Shown: positions 43,366-52,166, numbered from the stretch's first letter. The stretch is DNA of 54,731 nucleotides from Melioribacteraceae bacterium (GCA_028282005.1 JANQIV010000215.1:1-54731); one strand, 5' to 3'. Program-made: numbers and translations. The notes: generated by a model not told the origin, from the letters alone.

Positions 43366-44235
43366 CTTTGCTATTCTTTCAAGTCTGATTGAGCCGATTA
43401 ATTTGAAAGGCTGTGAAAGACCATAGTTATTATTCCAGGAAATAATAACCATCAATGGTGAACCAACAATTTTCTCTCTTGGGACAAACCCCCAAAATCT
43501 GCTATCGAGACTATTGTCTCTGTTATCGCCCATCATAAAGTAGTGATCTTCTTTAACGGTATATTTATCAGAAGGCAAGTTATTTATGAAAATTTGGCTA
43601 CCTCTTATATCTACTACGTCTTCTTCGTGTTCTCTATTTATAAATGTTTCCCAGAAAACTATATTTTCGGTTGTGAGTTCAATTTCTTCACCTTCGCTTG
43701 GGACAACAATTGGCCCAAAGAAATCACTGTTTGTGTTTTTACCTGGCTGAAATATTGAAGGGTCCTTAAATTCTTTTGGATATGACCTTGGTTTCATGTA
43801 ATTGATGTCTGGCGGCCTTCTGAATTCTTCACCATTTACATAAAGAACTCTATCGATAATTTCGAGTGTATCACCGGGAATACCAACACACCGTTTAACA
43901 TAATGAATTACTTCTTTGTTAAAAACTACATCTCTGTCGCCGGGGTATTCAAAAACTAAAATTTCATAGCGCTGAGGATCCTTAAATTTCGGAAAATTAA
44001 CATAAGGTAATCTGACATTTGTAAAGGGGATATACCGAGGAGTTGAACCGCCGTAAACAAATTTATTAACAATTAGAAAATCGCCAGCCATCATTGTATT
44101 TTCCATTGAAGAAGTAGGTACAAGCGAAGCTTCTAATAACGTTGATTTAATAAATAGGACGATGATAATCATTACTATAAATTCAAGAACTACGTGTAGT
44201 TTACTTTTTTTCTTTGTCTGCGGCTTCTTTGTCAT
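43354..44235 (-). CDS. lepB: Signal peptidase I
   Basis: Cleaves signal peptides at the outer face of the inner membrane. One N-terminal membrane helix (about 15-30). Catalytic Ser43 in 'PTSSMENTM' and general-base Lys114 in 'HYVKRCVGIPGD'; box E is 'GDNRDNSLDSRFWG'. 293 residues, a little longer than the minimal enzyme because of an insert at about 150-215. ATG at 44235. It converges on the response regulator with a 12-base overlap and is 58 bases downstream of the symporter. Confidence 0.95.
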   Translation of the reverse strand: MTKKPQTKKKSKLHVVLEFIVMIIIVLFIKSTLLEASLVPTSSMENTMMAGDFLIVNKFVYGGSTPRYIPFTNVRLPYVNFPKFKDPQRYEILVFEYPGDRDVVFNKEVIHYVKRCVGIPGDTLEIIDRVLYVNGEEFRRPPDINYMKPRSYPKEFKDPSIFQPGKNTNSDFFGPIVVPSEGEEIELTTENIVFWETFINREHEEDVVDIRGSQIFINNLPSDKYTVKEDHYFMMGDNRDNSLDSRFWGFVPREKIVGSPLMVIISWNNNYGLSQPFKLIGSIRLERIAKLIN

Positions 44236-44293
44236 TAATTACCCAGTAAATTTATAATCTCAAAAAATATTAATATTTAGTCAATAATTATAA

Positions 44294-46003
44294 TCAATTT
44301 TGTAATTCAATATCACTTTTTTTGTTATTCAAAAAAGGATGTAATAAAACAGCAAAAATTACAACCAGGATACAGCCCACAAGATTAAACCATAAAAACG
44401 GAATATCTGTAAAAGCAAAAAGAAGCAGTACTATTGCTTCAGCAATTAATGCAGCAACAAATGTGGAAGTTCCGCCAATCCTTTTCAAATAAAAAGCTAC
44501 TAGAAAAATCCCGAGAATTGTTCCGTAAAATAATGAGCCAAGTATATTTACGGCTTCGATGAGAGAACCAAGTTGGTTTGCAAATTGAGCAAATATAATT
44601 GCATACACTCCCCAAAAAACTGTAGCAAGTTTTGATACAATTAGATAATGTTTATCGGAAGCTTCTTTTTTAATCAGTCTTTTATAAATGTCTATTACAG
44701 TTGTCGATGCAAGTGCATTTAATTCTGCGGCTGTTGAAGACATTGATGCTGAGAGTATAGCAGCGAGCACCAACCCTACTAATCCTATTGGGAGGAAGCT
44801 GATGACAAAATTTAGGAAAATATAATTGGTATCGTTTCCATCTGCGCTTGGGTCAACTTTTTTGATTAGTCCTACTGCGGCTTCTCGTATTTCATTTTGC
44901 TTTTCTTTTGATTCATCTATTTTTTTCTCTAATATTTCAACTTGCGCATTGTCGTCATTTTCTATTGCATCAATCATTGAACGTAAGTCAGTTTGTCTTT
45001 CTGCAAACAATGCTTCTTGTTGGTTTTCCAATTCTTCATATTGAGCAACATATTCACTTTGCTTTACTTTGTTCTCATCAACCGGATTAAAATAAACCGG
45101 CGGAGTTACGAATTGATAAAAAGCAAAGACACTAGCACCGATGAACAAAATGAAAAACTGCATTGGTACTTTTACAATACCGTTTGCAAGCAGCCCGATC
45201 CGGCTTTGCTTTACAGAACTTCCAGAAAGATAACGCTGAACTTGTGATTGGTCGGTTCCAAAATAAGAAAGCATTAAAAATGTTCCGCCAATTATTCCAG
45301 ACCAAAATGTATATCGATTATTAAGATCAAAAGAAAAATCTATTGCATTGAGTTTGCCCATTTTACCTGCTACTCTTGTTGCATCAACAAACGAGATATC
45401 ACTCGGCAGCAGTTGAAAAATAGTAATAAATGCGGCGGTCATTCCAAACATGATAATCATCATCTGCATAAGGTGGGTTTTATTTACAGCGTTAGTACCG
45501 CCTGATACAGTGTAGATCATTACCAGAACACCGATAACCAAATTGGTAATATAAATATCCCATCCGAGCAAAACAGACAAAATTAAAGAGGGAGCAAAAA
45601 TTGTAAAACCCGCAGCCAATCCTCTTTGGGTTAAAAATAAAATTGCTCCGAGTGCTCGGTTTTTTAAATCGAATCTCGTTTCAAGATATTCATAAGCAGT
45701 AAAAACATTGAGCTTATGATAAATAGGAACAGCAGTAACTGAAAGGATAACCATTGCAATGGGTAAACCAAGATAGAACTGCACAAAGCGCATTCCGTCA
45801 ACGTAAGCTTGCCCTGGTGTTGAAAGAAATGTAATTGCACTTGCCTGTGTTGCCATAATGGAGAGCGCTATTGTAAACCATGGTGTTGACTTATTAGCCA
45901 GTAAATAATCTTTAACGTTTTTACTGCCTTTTGTTTTTACTACTCCATAAATAACGACAAATGCTAAAAATCCGCAAAGAACAATCCAATCAATATAACT
46001 CAT
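44294..46003 (-). CDS. Sodium:solute symporter (SSS family)
   Basis: 569 residues, about 13-14 membrane segments; sodium-coupled uptake. 'ALSIMATQASAITFLSTPGQ' and 'LVLAAILSASMSSTAAELNALAS' are SSS sodium-site signatures. An unusual charged helical insert (about 300-385, rich in Glu/Gln/Lys) lies in the cytoplasmic or periplasmic loop between spans. The gene starts within the ATGA of a 43-residue membrane protein gene and ends an operon with DUF2911 and PIG-L genes, so a sugar or amino-sugar product of the PIG-L enzyme is a plausible substrate. The substrate is not proven. Confidence 0.93.
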   Translation of the reverse strand: MSYIDWIVLCGFLAFVVIYGVVKTKGSKNVKDYLLANKSTPWFTIALSIMATQASAITFLSTPGQAYVDGMRFVQFYLGLPIAMVILSVTAVPIYHKLNVFTAYEYLETRFDLKNRALGAILFLTQRGLAAGFTIFAPSLILSVLLGWDIYITNLVIGVLVMIYTVSGGTNAVNKTHLMQMMIIMFGMTAAFITIFQLLPSDISFVDATRVAGKMGKLNAIDFSFDLNNRYTFWSGIIGGTFLMLSYFGTDQSQVQRYLSGSSVKQSRIGLLANGIVKVPMQFFILFIGASVFAFYQFVTPPVYFNPVDENKVKQSEYVAQYEELENQQEALFAERQTDLRSMIDAIENDDNAQVEILEKKIDESKEKQNEIREAAVGLIKKVDPSADGNDTNYIFLNFVISFLPIGLVGLVLAAILSASMSSTAAELNALASTTVIDIYKRLIKKEASDKHYLIVSKLATVFWGVYAIIFAQFANQLGSLIEAVNILGSLFYGTILGIFLVAFYLKRIGGTSTFVAALIAEAIVLLLFAFTDIPFLWFNLVGCILVVIFAVLLHPFLNNKKSDIELQN

Positions 46004-46131
46004 TCAAATGCCTTGGTAAACCAGTAAAATGCTGCAATCATTAAAAGACCCTGTGTTATTAAAAAGGAATATACAACATTCCAATTTAGAGCAATGGCTC
46101 TCTCTTTATTAATTCTCAGCTTTTTCAACAT
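46000..46131 (-). CDS. 43-residue membrane protein coupled to the symporter
   Basis: Found by reading the gap by hand. ATG at 46131 with GGGGGAAAT just upstream. The peptide starts 'MLKKLRINKERAIALNW', continues through a hydrophobic helix (about 19-37, 'VVYSFLITQGLLMIAAFYW') and ends 'FTKAFE'. Its 5' end overlaps the last 23 bases of the PIG-L gene in another frame, and its TGA overlaps the symporter ATG (ATGA). Basic N-terminus, one span, and tight coupling match the small accessory subunits known beside some SSS symporters. Role inferred. Confidence 0.72.
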   Translation of the reverse strand: MLKKLRINKERAIALNWNVVYSFLITQGLLMIAAFYWFTKAFE

Positions 46132-48607
46132 ATTTCCCCCCGGAAATTAGATTAGTAAAAATTCTGTATGCGCCGGGCACTCCGGCGGGTAATTGCCTGA
46201 ACCATGAAAACCCTGTATAAATAAAAGCTCCTTCGCCATATTTAGTATAAATCAAACCACCTGCTGTTTCTTCTTCATTGGGATCATTGCTTGCTAAAAT
46301 TGTTTCGTATTTTTCATCCCAATCTTTGGCAAAATATACACCGCGTTCTTGAACCCAATTATCAAAATCTTTTTTGGTAATTTTATTCGGATAATTCAAT
46401 AAAAGATGATCTTCATTTAAAATTTTCACCGGTGCATCTTCATATGTAACTCTGTCACGAACAATACTAAATGGATAAGGCCCGATATCTTTTGTCTTTA
46501 ATCCAAATGAAACATTATACTGCACAACCAGCGTTCCGCCATTGTTAACATATTCTAAAAGCTTATCATTATAATGATTTATTCTATCCCTGGTGTTGTA
46601 TGCGCGAATGCCTGTTACAATAGCATCGAAGCCTGAAATATTTTCATTTTCGATAAACTCATCATCAAGCATTGTAACTTCATAGCCAAGCTGTTCAAGG
46701 TTTTTCGGGATCTCATCTCCGGAACCTTCAATGTAGCCAACAGAAGAAATTGTTTTGTTGATTTCAAGTCTCACTAGTTTTGCATCTGCTACAGGAAAAA
46801 TTGTTCTTCGTGGAATGTGTGGGTGATCAATTTCTACTAAACTTTTATTGAATTTCTTGCCATCGGATTCAACTTCAACTTCAAAATAATTTACTGATTC
46901 GTTTTTTGGTGGTGTTACTTTAAAGACAACAGCCTTCTCTTCATACTTTTCTTTTAGATTAAATTCAATAAACTCTGGTGAAACTTCCCAGCCATCATCT
47001 ACTTTTAACTTTACTTTTCCTTTAGCTTGAGGTGAATTGTTTTTTACCCTCACCATTACATCTTTACTTTCGCTATCAGCAAACAAATAAACTTCTTCGT
47101 CAAGGTTTGCAGTTACTTTAGGCCTTATCTCAATATCACGGTACAGTTCACCGTCAACTCTATCAACACTTCTGTAAAGTATTGGTGATTCAAATTCAAT
47201 TTTTTCATTCTCAATTATAAAAGAAAACTTAGCCGTTAATGACGGCTGACTTTCATCCAAATTAACTAAGTTCTGTTCCATAATTGAAAATAATTTTCCG
47301 TCGTGTTTTTTTTCTAACCAAAATGGATTTGTAATTTTTGCGTTTGTTGGTACAACTAATGAGTCTTCTAAATTTGTGACATTATTTTGTTCCAATTTAA
47401 TTTTTGAAAAATCACTACTATTATTAAATGGGTATTCAATCTGTTCGAGATTGATATTTAAAGAGGAGCGTTTCACAACTTCAATATTAAATTTGATTTC
47501 CTCGCCAGCTGTTGCTGAGTAATCTTGAGCAATTGCTTCAAACCAAAGTCCGCTGCAAGCACGAATCAGTTGCTTTAATTCTTTCTTCTTAACTTCTGTC
47601 CAATATTTATTTTCAAGAGCGTTTATTTTTTTGTAAATATTAATTAGCTGGGGAACAATTAAATGATTTTGATTTGGATTGAAGTCTGCTTCAGCTTTTT
47701 CGATTAATGATTGAATTTTTTTACCGCCTTTTACTCTTTCCCAGCTTAAGTCTATTCCTTCAAAAGGATCATCAGAGGTTGGATTATCCCCGCCAAGCAA
47801 TGTAAAGTATTCAAAATACTGACCTCTAAAGCCTCGGGCACCAAAACCTTGACTTTTATGCATTGATCTGCTCTTAGCGTAAATCTCATTATATGATTGA
47901 CCAAGCAAAGCATTGTATTCCCCAATTGGTAATTTTTGTAATCCTTCAGCACTAAATTTTCTAGAAAAATTAGGGCGCCAATCATTCCAGAAAATTCTTT
48001 TTGGCTGCCAAGTATCAACATATTTTAACTGTTCCGGGAAGACATTCGGATCATCTGCTTTATTAAATGCTTCCAGAGCTAATACCGCAGATGCTGAATG
48101 ATGTCCATGTGTTCTAATCGAATCAATAGGGAAACGTGTAATTATAATGTCTGGTTTGAATTCTCTAATATTGTAAATCATATCAGAAAGAACTTCTTCT
48201 TTGTTCCAATGATCCAGTGTTTCTTTTGTGAACTTTGAATAGCCGAAGTCAACGGCGCGTGAAAAAAATTGTTCTCCGCCGTCGACTTTCCTGGCTTCTA
48301 ATAATTCGTGAGTTCTAATTACTCCAATGAGGTCACCTTTTTCAGATCCAATTAAGTTCTGCCCGCCGTCGCCTCTGGTTAGCGATAGATATGCAGTCCG
48401 TACTTTTTTCCCTTTTGATAAATAAGAAATTACTGCAGTATTTTCGTCATCCGGGTGTGCAGCAATATACAATGCAGAGCCGAGGACTTTGAGTTTCTGC
48501 AATGCTAATTGTATTTCGGCAGAAGACATAACTTTAACAGGCTGAGCTTTTGTCGAAAAACAAAAGGCCAAAAATAAGAATAGTATTTTTTTCATCGGAG
48601 TGGTCAT
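46109..48607 (-). CDS. PIG-L family deacetylase with C-terminal extension
   Basis: Signal peptide (to about residue 22), then a LmbE/PIG-L domain (about 40-280) with zinc motif 'AHPDDE' (51-55), 'SLTRGDGGQN' and 'HGHHSAS'. PIG-L enzymes hydrolyse N-acetyl groups of amino sugars. A long beta-rich middle region (about 350-600) with Ig-like strands follows, and then a GATase-like C-terminal domain ('FDAIVTGIRAYNTRD', 'GGTLVVQYN'). The size (832) fits the exported multi-domain group common in Bacteroidota. ATG at 48607 or 48595 ('MKKILFLF'). It lies six bases after the DUF2911 gene. Confidence 0.92.
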   Translation of the reverse strand: MTTPMKKILFLFLAFCFSTKAQPVKVMSSAEIQLALQKLKVLGSALYIAAHPDDENTAVISYLSKGKKVRTAYLSLTRGDGGQNLIGSEKGDLIGVIRTHELLEARKVDGGEQFFSRAVDFGYSKFTKETLDHWNKEEVLSDMIYNIREFKPDIIITRFPIDSIRTHGHHSASAVLALEAFNKADDPNVFPEQLKYVDTWQPKRIFWNDWRPNFSRKFSAEGLQKLPIGEYNALLGQSYNEIYAKSRSMHKSQGFGARGFRGQYFEYFTLLGGDNPTSDDPFEGIDLSWERVKGGKKIQSLIEKAEADFNPNQNHLIVPQLINIYKKINALENKYWTEVKKKELKQLIRACSGLWFEAIAQDYSATAGEEIKFNIEVVKRSSLNINLEQIEYPFNNSSDFSKIKLEQNNVTNLEDSLVVPTNAKITNPFWLEKKHDGKLFSIMEQNLVNLDESQPSLTAKFSFIIENEKIEFESPILYRSVDRVDGELYRDIEIRPKVTANLDEEVYLFADSESKDVMVRVKNNSPQAKGKVKLKVDDGWEVSPEFIEFNLKEKYEEKAVVFKVTPPKNESVNYFEVEVESDGKKFNKSLVEIDHPHIPRRTIFPVADAKLVRLEINKTISSVGYIEGSGDEIPKNLEQLGYEVTMLDDEFIENENISGFDAIVTGIRAYNTRDRINHYNDKLLEYVNNGGTLVVQYNVSFGLKTKDIGPYPFSIVRDRVTYEDAPVKILNEDHLLLNYPNKITKKDFDNWVQERGVYFAKDWDEKYETILASNDPNEEETAGGLIYTKYGEGAFIYTGFSWFRQLPAGVPGAYRIFTNLISGGKYVEKAEN

Positions 48608-48613
48608 AGTTTT

Positions 48614-49594
48614 TTAGCTGCTTTTAATTTGTTCGAGAATGTCTTTAATTCTTTGCTGTTGATTTTGCGGAGCCATTTCCAAAGCTTTTTCGTAATATTC
48701 AACTGCTTTATCTTTTTCTCCACCATCTCTGTATGCTTCGCCTAAACTATCATAAACATTCCAATTGTTCGGATAGTTCTTTACGTTATCTTTAAATACT
48801 TCAAGAGCTTCTGTTGTTTTGCCTCTAGCTTTTAGAATGTAACCAAGCAAATTCATGTTGGCTGCGTTTTGGTTGTTTTGAATTGATGTCTCAATAAATG
48901 TCTGGGCTTTGTCTAAGTGAACATTATTTTGTAAACAGAAGAAAGCTGCTTGCGACCAATTTTGCCAAGAAAAACCAAGCTGGCCTCTAAGTTGGTCTTC
49001 AAAACTTGCAACGACTTGATCTACTGCGTCAACTTCAATCTTAAATGGTATTTTCTTTTTTTCCCAGTGTAAATATGCTGTAGTTGAATTATTAGTAAAT
49101 TCACCAAAACCGTATTCAAGCCATTCTTTAAACGGAGCTTCAACTGCTTGGACTTTTACTCTTAACGCGTCTTCTGTTTCATCATAAAAGAAACTTCCCC
49201 ATGAAGTTGAATTATTGCTGAAAATTACTGTAAAACCAGTTTCTTCAGGCAGCATTGATAAACCATATGTTCCCGCAGCTAAAGGCTTTCCTTCAATTTT
49301 TACGTCATCAGAAAAAGTAATAATTGTGTTTTCATTTGCGCCGGCTCTCCAAGGTGCTGGATTACCGGAACCGAATTGAAATGTTTGCCAACCGTATGGA
49401 ACCAATGTACCCCAGATTTCTCTATCGTTTACGGCCGGCCTGCTGTAGTTAATAGTAATTTTTGTGATGCCTACAGTTTGTGTAACTTCAGAAGCCGGAC
49501 TCTGACGAGGTGCAACAAGTTGAGCTTCAATTACCGAAGATGCAGATAAAAACAGAATTAAAAAAAATACTGCAAAGTATTTAAAAGAATTCAT
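48614..49594 (-). CDS. DUF2911-TPR exported protein
   Basis: Signal peptide (about 1-24), DUF2911 domain (about 28-175) with 'ITINYSRPAVNDREIWG' and 'PWRAGANENTIITF', then two or three TPR-like helices (about 230-322, 'NNWNVYDSLGEAYRDGGEKD'). DUF2911 is common in Bacteroidota and has no known activity. It is the first gene of the PIG-L/small protein/symporter operon (6-base gap). ATG at 49594 has GGGGG upstream. Confidence 0.9.
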   Translation of the reverse strand: MNSFKYFAVFFLILFLSASSVIEAQLVAPRQSPASEVTQTVGITKITINYSRPAVNDREIWGTLVPYGWQTFQFGSGNPAPWRAGANENTIITFSDDVKIEGKPLAAGTYGLSMLPEETGFTVIFSNNSTSWGSFFYDETEDALRVKVQAVEAPFKEWLEYGFGEFTNNSTTAYLHWEKKKIPFKIEVDAVDQVVASFEDQLRGQLGFSWQNWSQAAFFCLQNNVHLDKAQTFIETSIQNNQNAANMNLLGYILKARGKTTEALEVFKDNVKNYPNNWNVYDSLGEAYRDGGEKDKAVEYYEKALEMAPQNQQQRIKDILEQIKSS

Positions 49595-49872
49595 ATTACC
49601 CCCTATATATAATATGATATTGATTAATTATTGAATTGGCAGGAAAATAAGTGCAGTTATACAACTGTATAAAATACAAAATAGATTACCCCGCCCTTTT
49701 GAGTTTAAATACAAATTTCAGACGATACGACTTTTTTTATGTTCCGTTTAAATCGTGTAAAAATCCGGTACCAATTTCATGACATCTAATGACATTCAAT
49801 TACTAAACTTTGACAACTACTCTCTTTTTGAAAATGTCTAATGTAGTAAATTTCCAAAAAAAGGAGTAGAAA
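49595..49872. other. Divergent promoter region
   Basis: 278 bases between the DUF2911 operon and the first small exported-protein gene. It contains TGAC array A (49780-49815), a TTGACA that could double as a -35 element (49810-49815), and AGGAG right before the ATG. Nothing else was recognised in the leftward half. Confidence 0.5.
49780..49815 (+). promoter_or_regulatory. Helically phased TGAC array A
   Basis: Direct repeats TGACA (49780), TGACA (49790), degenerate TTACT (49800) and TGACA (49811), i.e. offsets 0, 10, 20, 31. The start codon of the downstream gene is 93 bases from the first unit. The same offsets recur in arrays B and C. About one helical turn per step means one protein face, as for OmpR/PhoB-type activators. 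Confidence 0.65.
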
Positions 49873-50295
49873 ATGAGAAAGAGTAAATTAACTTTAATCG
49901 CTTTATTATTGGTAACATTTTTTGCAAATACAAGTTTGGCAAATGGGAACAATTCGTCAGATGTCGCATCAGAAAGAAATATACAGAATTTGACTAATGG
50001 AATAGAATCTGAAAATTTAGGATTAAAAAAGCATTGTATTTATTTTGCCGGCAAGTATAAAATATCTGAACTAACTGATAAATTAATAGAACAATACAAA
50101 AATGAAAATGATGCTTATATTAAAAAGCTAATACTTTTTAGTTTATACGAAATAAAAAGTGATAATGCCGCAAAAGATTTTTTTCAGCTGGCAATTTCTG
50201 AAAATGATAAAAAATTAAAAAATATTGCATCTGCAGCATATTTGGAATTAAATTTAGCAGATTCTGTTAAATATTATTCAAAATTGACTAAATGA
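49873..50295 (+). CDS. Small exported alpha-helical protein, paralogue 1
   Basis: 140 residues. Signal peptide (1-22, ending 'TSLA') and a helical domain with HEAT-like helices: 'GIESENLGLKKHCIYFAGKY' followed by 'KISELTDKLIEQY'. It is clearly paralogous to the 108-residue protein at 51590, which shares 'GIESENPGLKKSAIYLAGKY'. The extra C-terminal 30 residues add another helix pair. AGGAG lies before the ATG. Probable periplasmic protein; function unknown. Array A sits upstream. Confidence 0.8.
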   Translation: MRKSKLTLIALLLVTFFANTSLANGNNSSDVASERNIQNLTNGIESENLGLKKHCIYFAGKYKISELTDKLIEQYKNENDAYIKKLILFSLYEIKSDNAAKDFFQLAISENDKKLKNIASAAYLELNLADSVKYYSKLTK

Positions 50296-50328
50296 CATTT
50301 GATGACACAAATTGACTTAAGTATGACT
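50293..50328 (+). promoter_or_regulatory. Helically phased TGAC array B
   Basis: TGACA (50293), TGACA (50303), TGACT (50313), TGACT (50324): again offsets 0, 10, 20, 31, with a further TGACT at 50285 inside the stop end of the preceding gene. The downstream ATG is 89 bases from the first counted unit. The best preserved of the three arrays. Confidence 0.7.
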
Positions 50329-50381
50329 TTTTTATGGTACTTATATACTAATTTTAAGAGAAGTAATAATTTATTTTAGAA

Positions 50382-51437
50382 ATGAGAATCAGACGAAACA
50401 TATTAACAGTAGCAAAACTTATATTAGTTTTGTTTATAATTGCTCCCCAATTAATTAATGCGGAAGATTGGAGAAGAGTGTTGAGATTGAAGGGGATTTG
50501 GAAATTCTCAATTGGCGATAAAATGGAATGGGCTGAAAAAAATTTTGATGATTCAAGCTGGGAAGAAATTTGGGTTCCATCTTTTTGGGAAAATGAGGGA
50601 TTTAACGGATACAATGGGTATGCATGGTACAGAAAATCTTTTGAAATCAAAATTGATACAAAACTAAAAAATATATACCTATTTCTTGGTTACATTGACG
50701 ATGTTGACGAAGTCTATCTAAATGGCAATAAGATTGGAGGCTCCGGCAGTTTCCCGCCAAACTATGCAACTGCATATAATTCTGAACGCAGATATCCAAT
50801 CCCGGTAGAATTCTTTAACAAAAATGGTGAAAATGTTTTAGCGGTTAGGGTTTTTGATGCTACTTTAGGTGGCGGTATTAATTCCGGTAATCAGGGCTTT
50901 TATGTACAAAGAGAAGCTTATTATTTGGATTATGATCTTGAGGGAGAATGGTTGTTTAATACAGGAGATAATTCTCAATGGAAAGAACCTTATTATAATG
51001 ATTCCGGATGGGATAAGATTTTTGTACCTGGACATTGGGAGAGCCAAAATTATGCTGATTATGATGGTGTTGGCTGGTACAGAAAAACAATTACAATTGA
51101 TGAAGATTATGATGATAAATTAGTTCTTATTTTAGGAAAAATTGATGACATAGATGAAGCATTCATTAATGGCAAACGAATAGGCGGAACCGGTGTAATC
51201 AGTAAATACCCGGAAGACTCTTTCTTTAACCATGAGTGGCAGGAATTTAGAGGTTATTTTTTTGACTCGAGTTTATTAAAGATCGGTGAAAACGTAATAG
51301 CTGTAAGGGTTTACGACGGGTACTTAGGCGGTGGAATCTACCAAGGCCCCATTGGCATTGCTACTCAAGAAAACTATAGAAGAATTTGGCGAAGTAATAG
51401 AGGCGAAAAGTCAATCTGGGATTATTTCTTCGATTAG
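50382..51437 (+). CDS. Exported protein of two tandem GH2-like sugar-binding domains
   Basis: 351 residues. Signal peptide (1-28) and two beta-sandwich domains like the N-terminal sugar-binding domain of GH2 beta-galactosidases. Domain 1 (about 30-180) has 'YAWYRKSFEI', 'VDEVYLNGNKIG' and 'NVLAVRVFDATLGGGI'. Domain 2 (about 185-340) has 'VGWYRKTITI', 'IDEAFINGKRIG' and 'NVIAVRVYDGYLGGGI'. No GH2 catalytic barrel or acid/base residues follow, so it is probably a binding protein, not a hydrolase. Flanked by two paralogous small genes and under the same kind of TGAC array. Confidence 0.85.
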   Translation: MRIRRNILTVAKLILVLFIIAPQLINAEDWRRVLRLKGIWKFSIGDKMEWAEKNFDDSSWEEIWVPSFWENEGFNGYNGYAWYRKSFEIKIDTKLKNIYLFLGYIDDVDEVYLNGNKIGGSGSFPPNYATAYNSERRYPIPVEFFNKNGENVLAVRVFDATLGGGINSGNQGFYVQREAYYLDYDLEGEWLFNTGDNSQWKEPYYNDSGWDKIFVPGHWESQNYADYDGVGWYRKTITIDEDYDDKLVLILGKIDDIDEAFINGKRIGGTGVISKYPEDSFFNHEWQEFRGYFFDSSLLKIGENVIAVRVYDGYLGGGIYQGPIGIATQENYRRIWRSNRGEKSIWDYFFD

Positions 51438-51490
51438 TTTTTATCATATCCGTAATTAGTGCAAATCTTTATGTTTTGTTAATACCTTCG

Positions 51491-51535
51491 TGACAATATT
51501 TGACAATCATTTACTTGAGAATGACACCTCTGACA
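51491..51535 (+). promoter_or_regulatory. Helically phased TGAC array C
   Basis: TGACA (51491), TGACA (51501), TTACT (51511), TGACA (51522) and TGACA (51531): offsets 0, 10, 20, 31, 40. The third unit is TTACT, the same substitution as in array A. The ATG is 99 bases from the first unit. A TAAATTTG downstream (near 51549) fits a Bacteroidota -7 box. Confidence 0.7.
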
Positions 51536-51589
51536 TTTTATTGAATTAAATTTGTAGTGAAAATTTAATTAAACAACAGGGGGGGAACA

Positions 51590-51916
51590 ATGAAGATTCA
51601 AAAAGTCTTTCTATTTACTGCAGTATTCTTCTTTTTATTCGTTGGTAGTTTATCAGCAAAGAATAACAAAACACAAGTCTTCAAAAAGAATTCTATCGAG
51701 AATTTGATCATCGGAATAGAATCTGAAAATCCTGGTTTAAAGAAGAGTGCAATTTATTTAGCTGGTAAATACAAAATTAAAGATGTTACAAAAACACTTA
51801 TCAATTTATTGGAAGATGAAGAAGACGAAGCAATCAGAAATCTGATTATAAGTAGTCTTTATCAGATTAATGTTGATAACGAAAAAGCTCTTACGCAAGA
51901 ATTGAATTTCGACTAA
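51590..51916 (+). CDS. Small exported alpha-helical protein, paralogue 2
   Basis: 108 residues. Signal peptide (about 1-24, 'GSLSA') then one HEAT-like unit 'GIESENPGLKKSAIYLAGKY' with 'KIKDVTKTLINLLEDEEDE', like the protein at 49873 but about 30 residues shorter at the C-terminus. A run of Gs (GGGGGG) precedes the ATG as ribosome site. Function unknown. A hairpin pair follows (51953-52011). Confidence 0.8.
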   Translation: MKIQKVFLFTAVFFFLFVGSLSAKNNKTQVFKKNSIENLIIGIESENPGLKKSAIYLAGKYKIKDVTKTLINLLEDEEDEAIRNLIISSLYQINVDNEKALTQELNFD

Positions 51917-51952
51917 AATAATTTTTAAGCTATAAAACTTTTATCTAAAGTT

Positions 51953-51973
51953 CATTGGTTACTCCGACCAATG
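51953..51973. other. Perfect hairpin upstream of the terminator
   Basis: Arms CATTGGT and ACCAATG around a 7-base loop, located 16 bases before a terminator hairpin. No T tract follows on the plus strand, so it may be an RNA-stabilising stem at the 3' end of the transcript from 51590. Confidence 0.45.
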
Positions 51974-51988
51974 TAGTTACTCCTTCCA

Positions 51989-52011
51989 AAAGCCCCTCGC
52001 TCCGGGGCTTT
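51989..52011 (+). terminator. Rho-independent terminator
   Basis: Perfect 8-base stem AAAGCCCC / GGGGCTTT with a 7-base loop, then TTCTT. It terminates transcription from the small exported-protein gene at 51590 and separates it from the lipoprotein gene. Confidence 0.85.
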
Positions 52012-52166
52012 CTTAAACTTATCCCAGATCACAATCTGCATAAACAAATGTTAAATAAATACGATTATATTTGTATAATATTCTTATTTTATAAGCAATC
52101 AATAATATTTTATTTAAACAATATACTCTGCTGCTGTTTTATTTACATAACAAAAAGAAAATAAAA

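Noticed and set aside
50382..51437. GH2 beta-galactosidase
   Set aside because: Both domains are the sugar-binding jelly roll; the catalytic barrel and its glutamates are absent and the protein ends after the second domain.
51989..52011. Attenuator or riboswitch for the downstream lipoprotein gene
   Set aside because: A simple GC stem with following Ts soon after a stop codon is explained by termination of the upstream gene; no aptamer-like conserved structure was seen.
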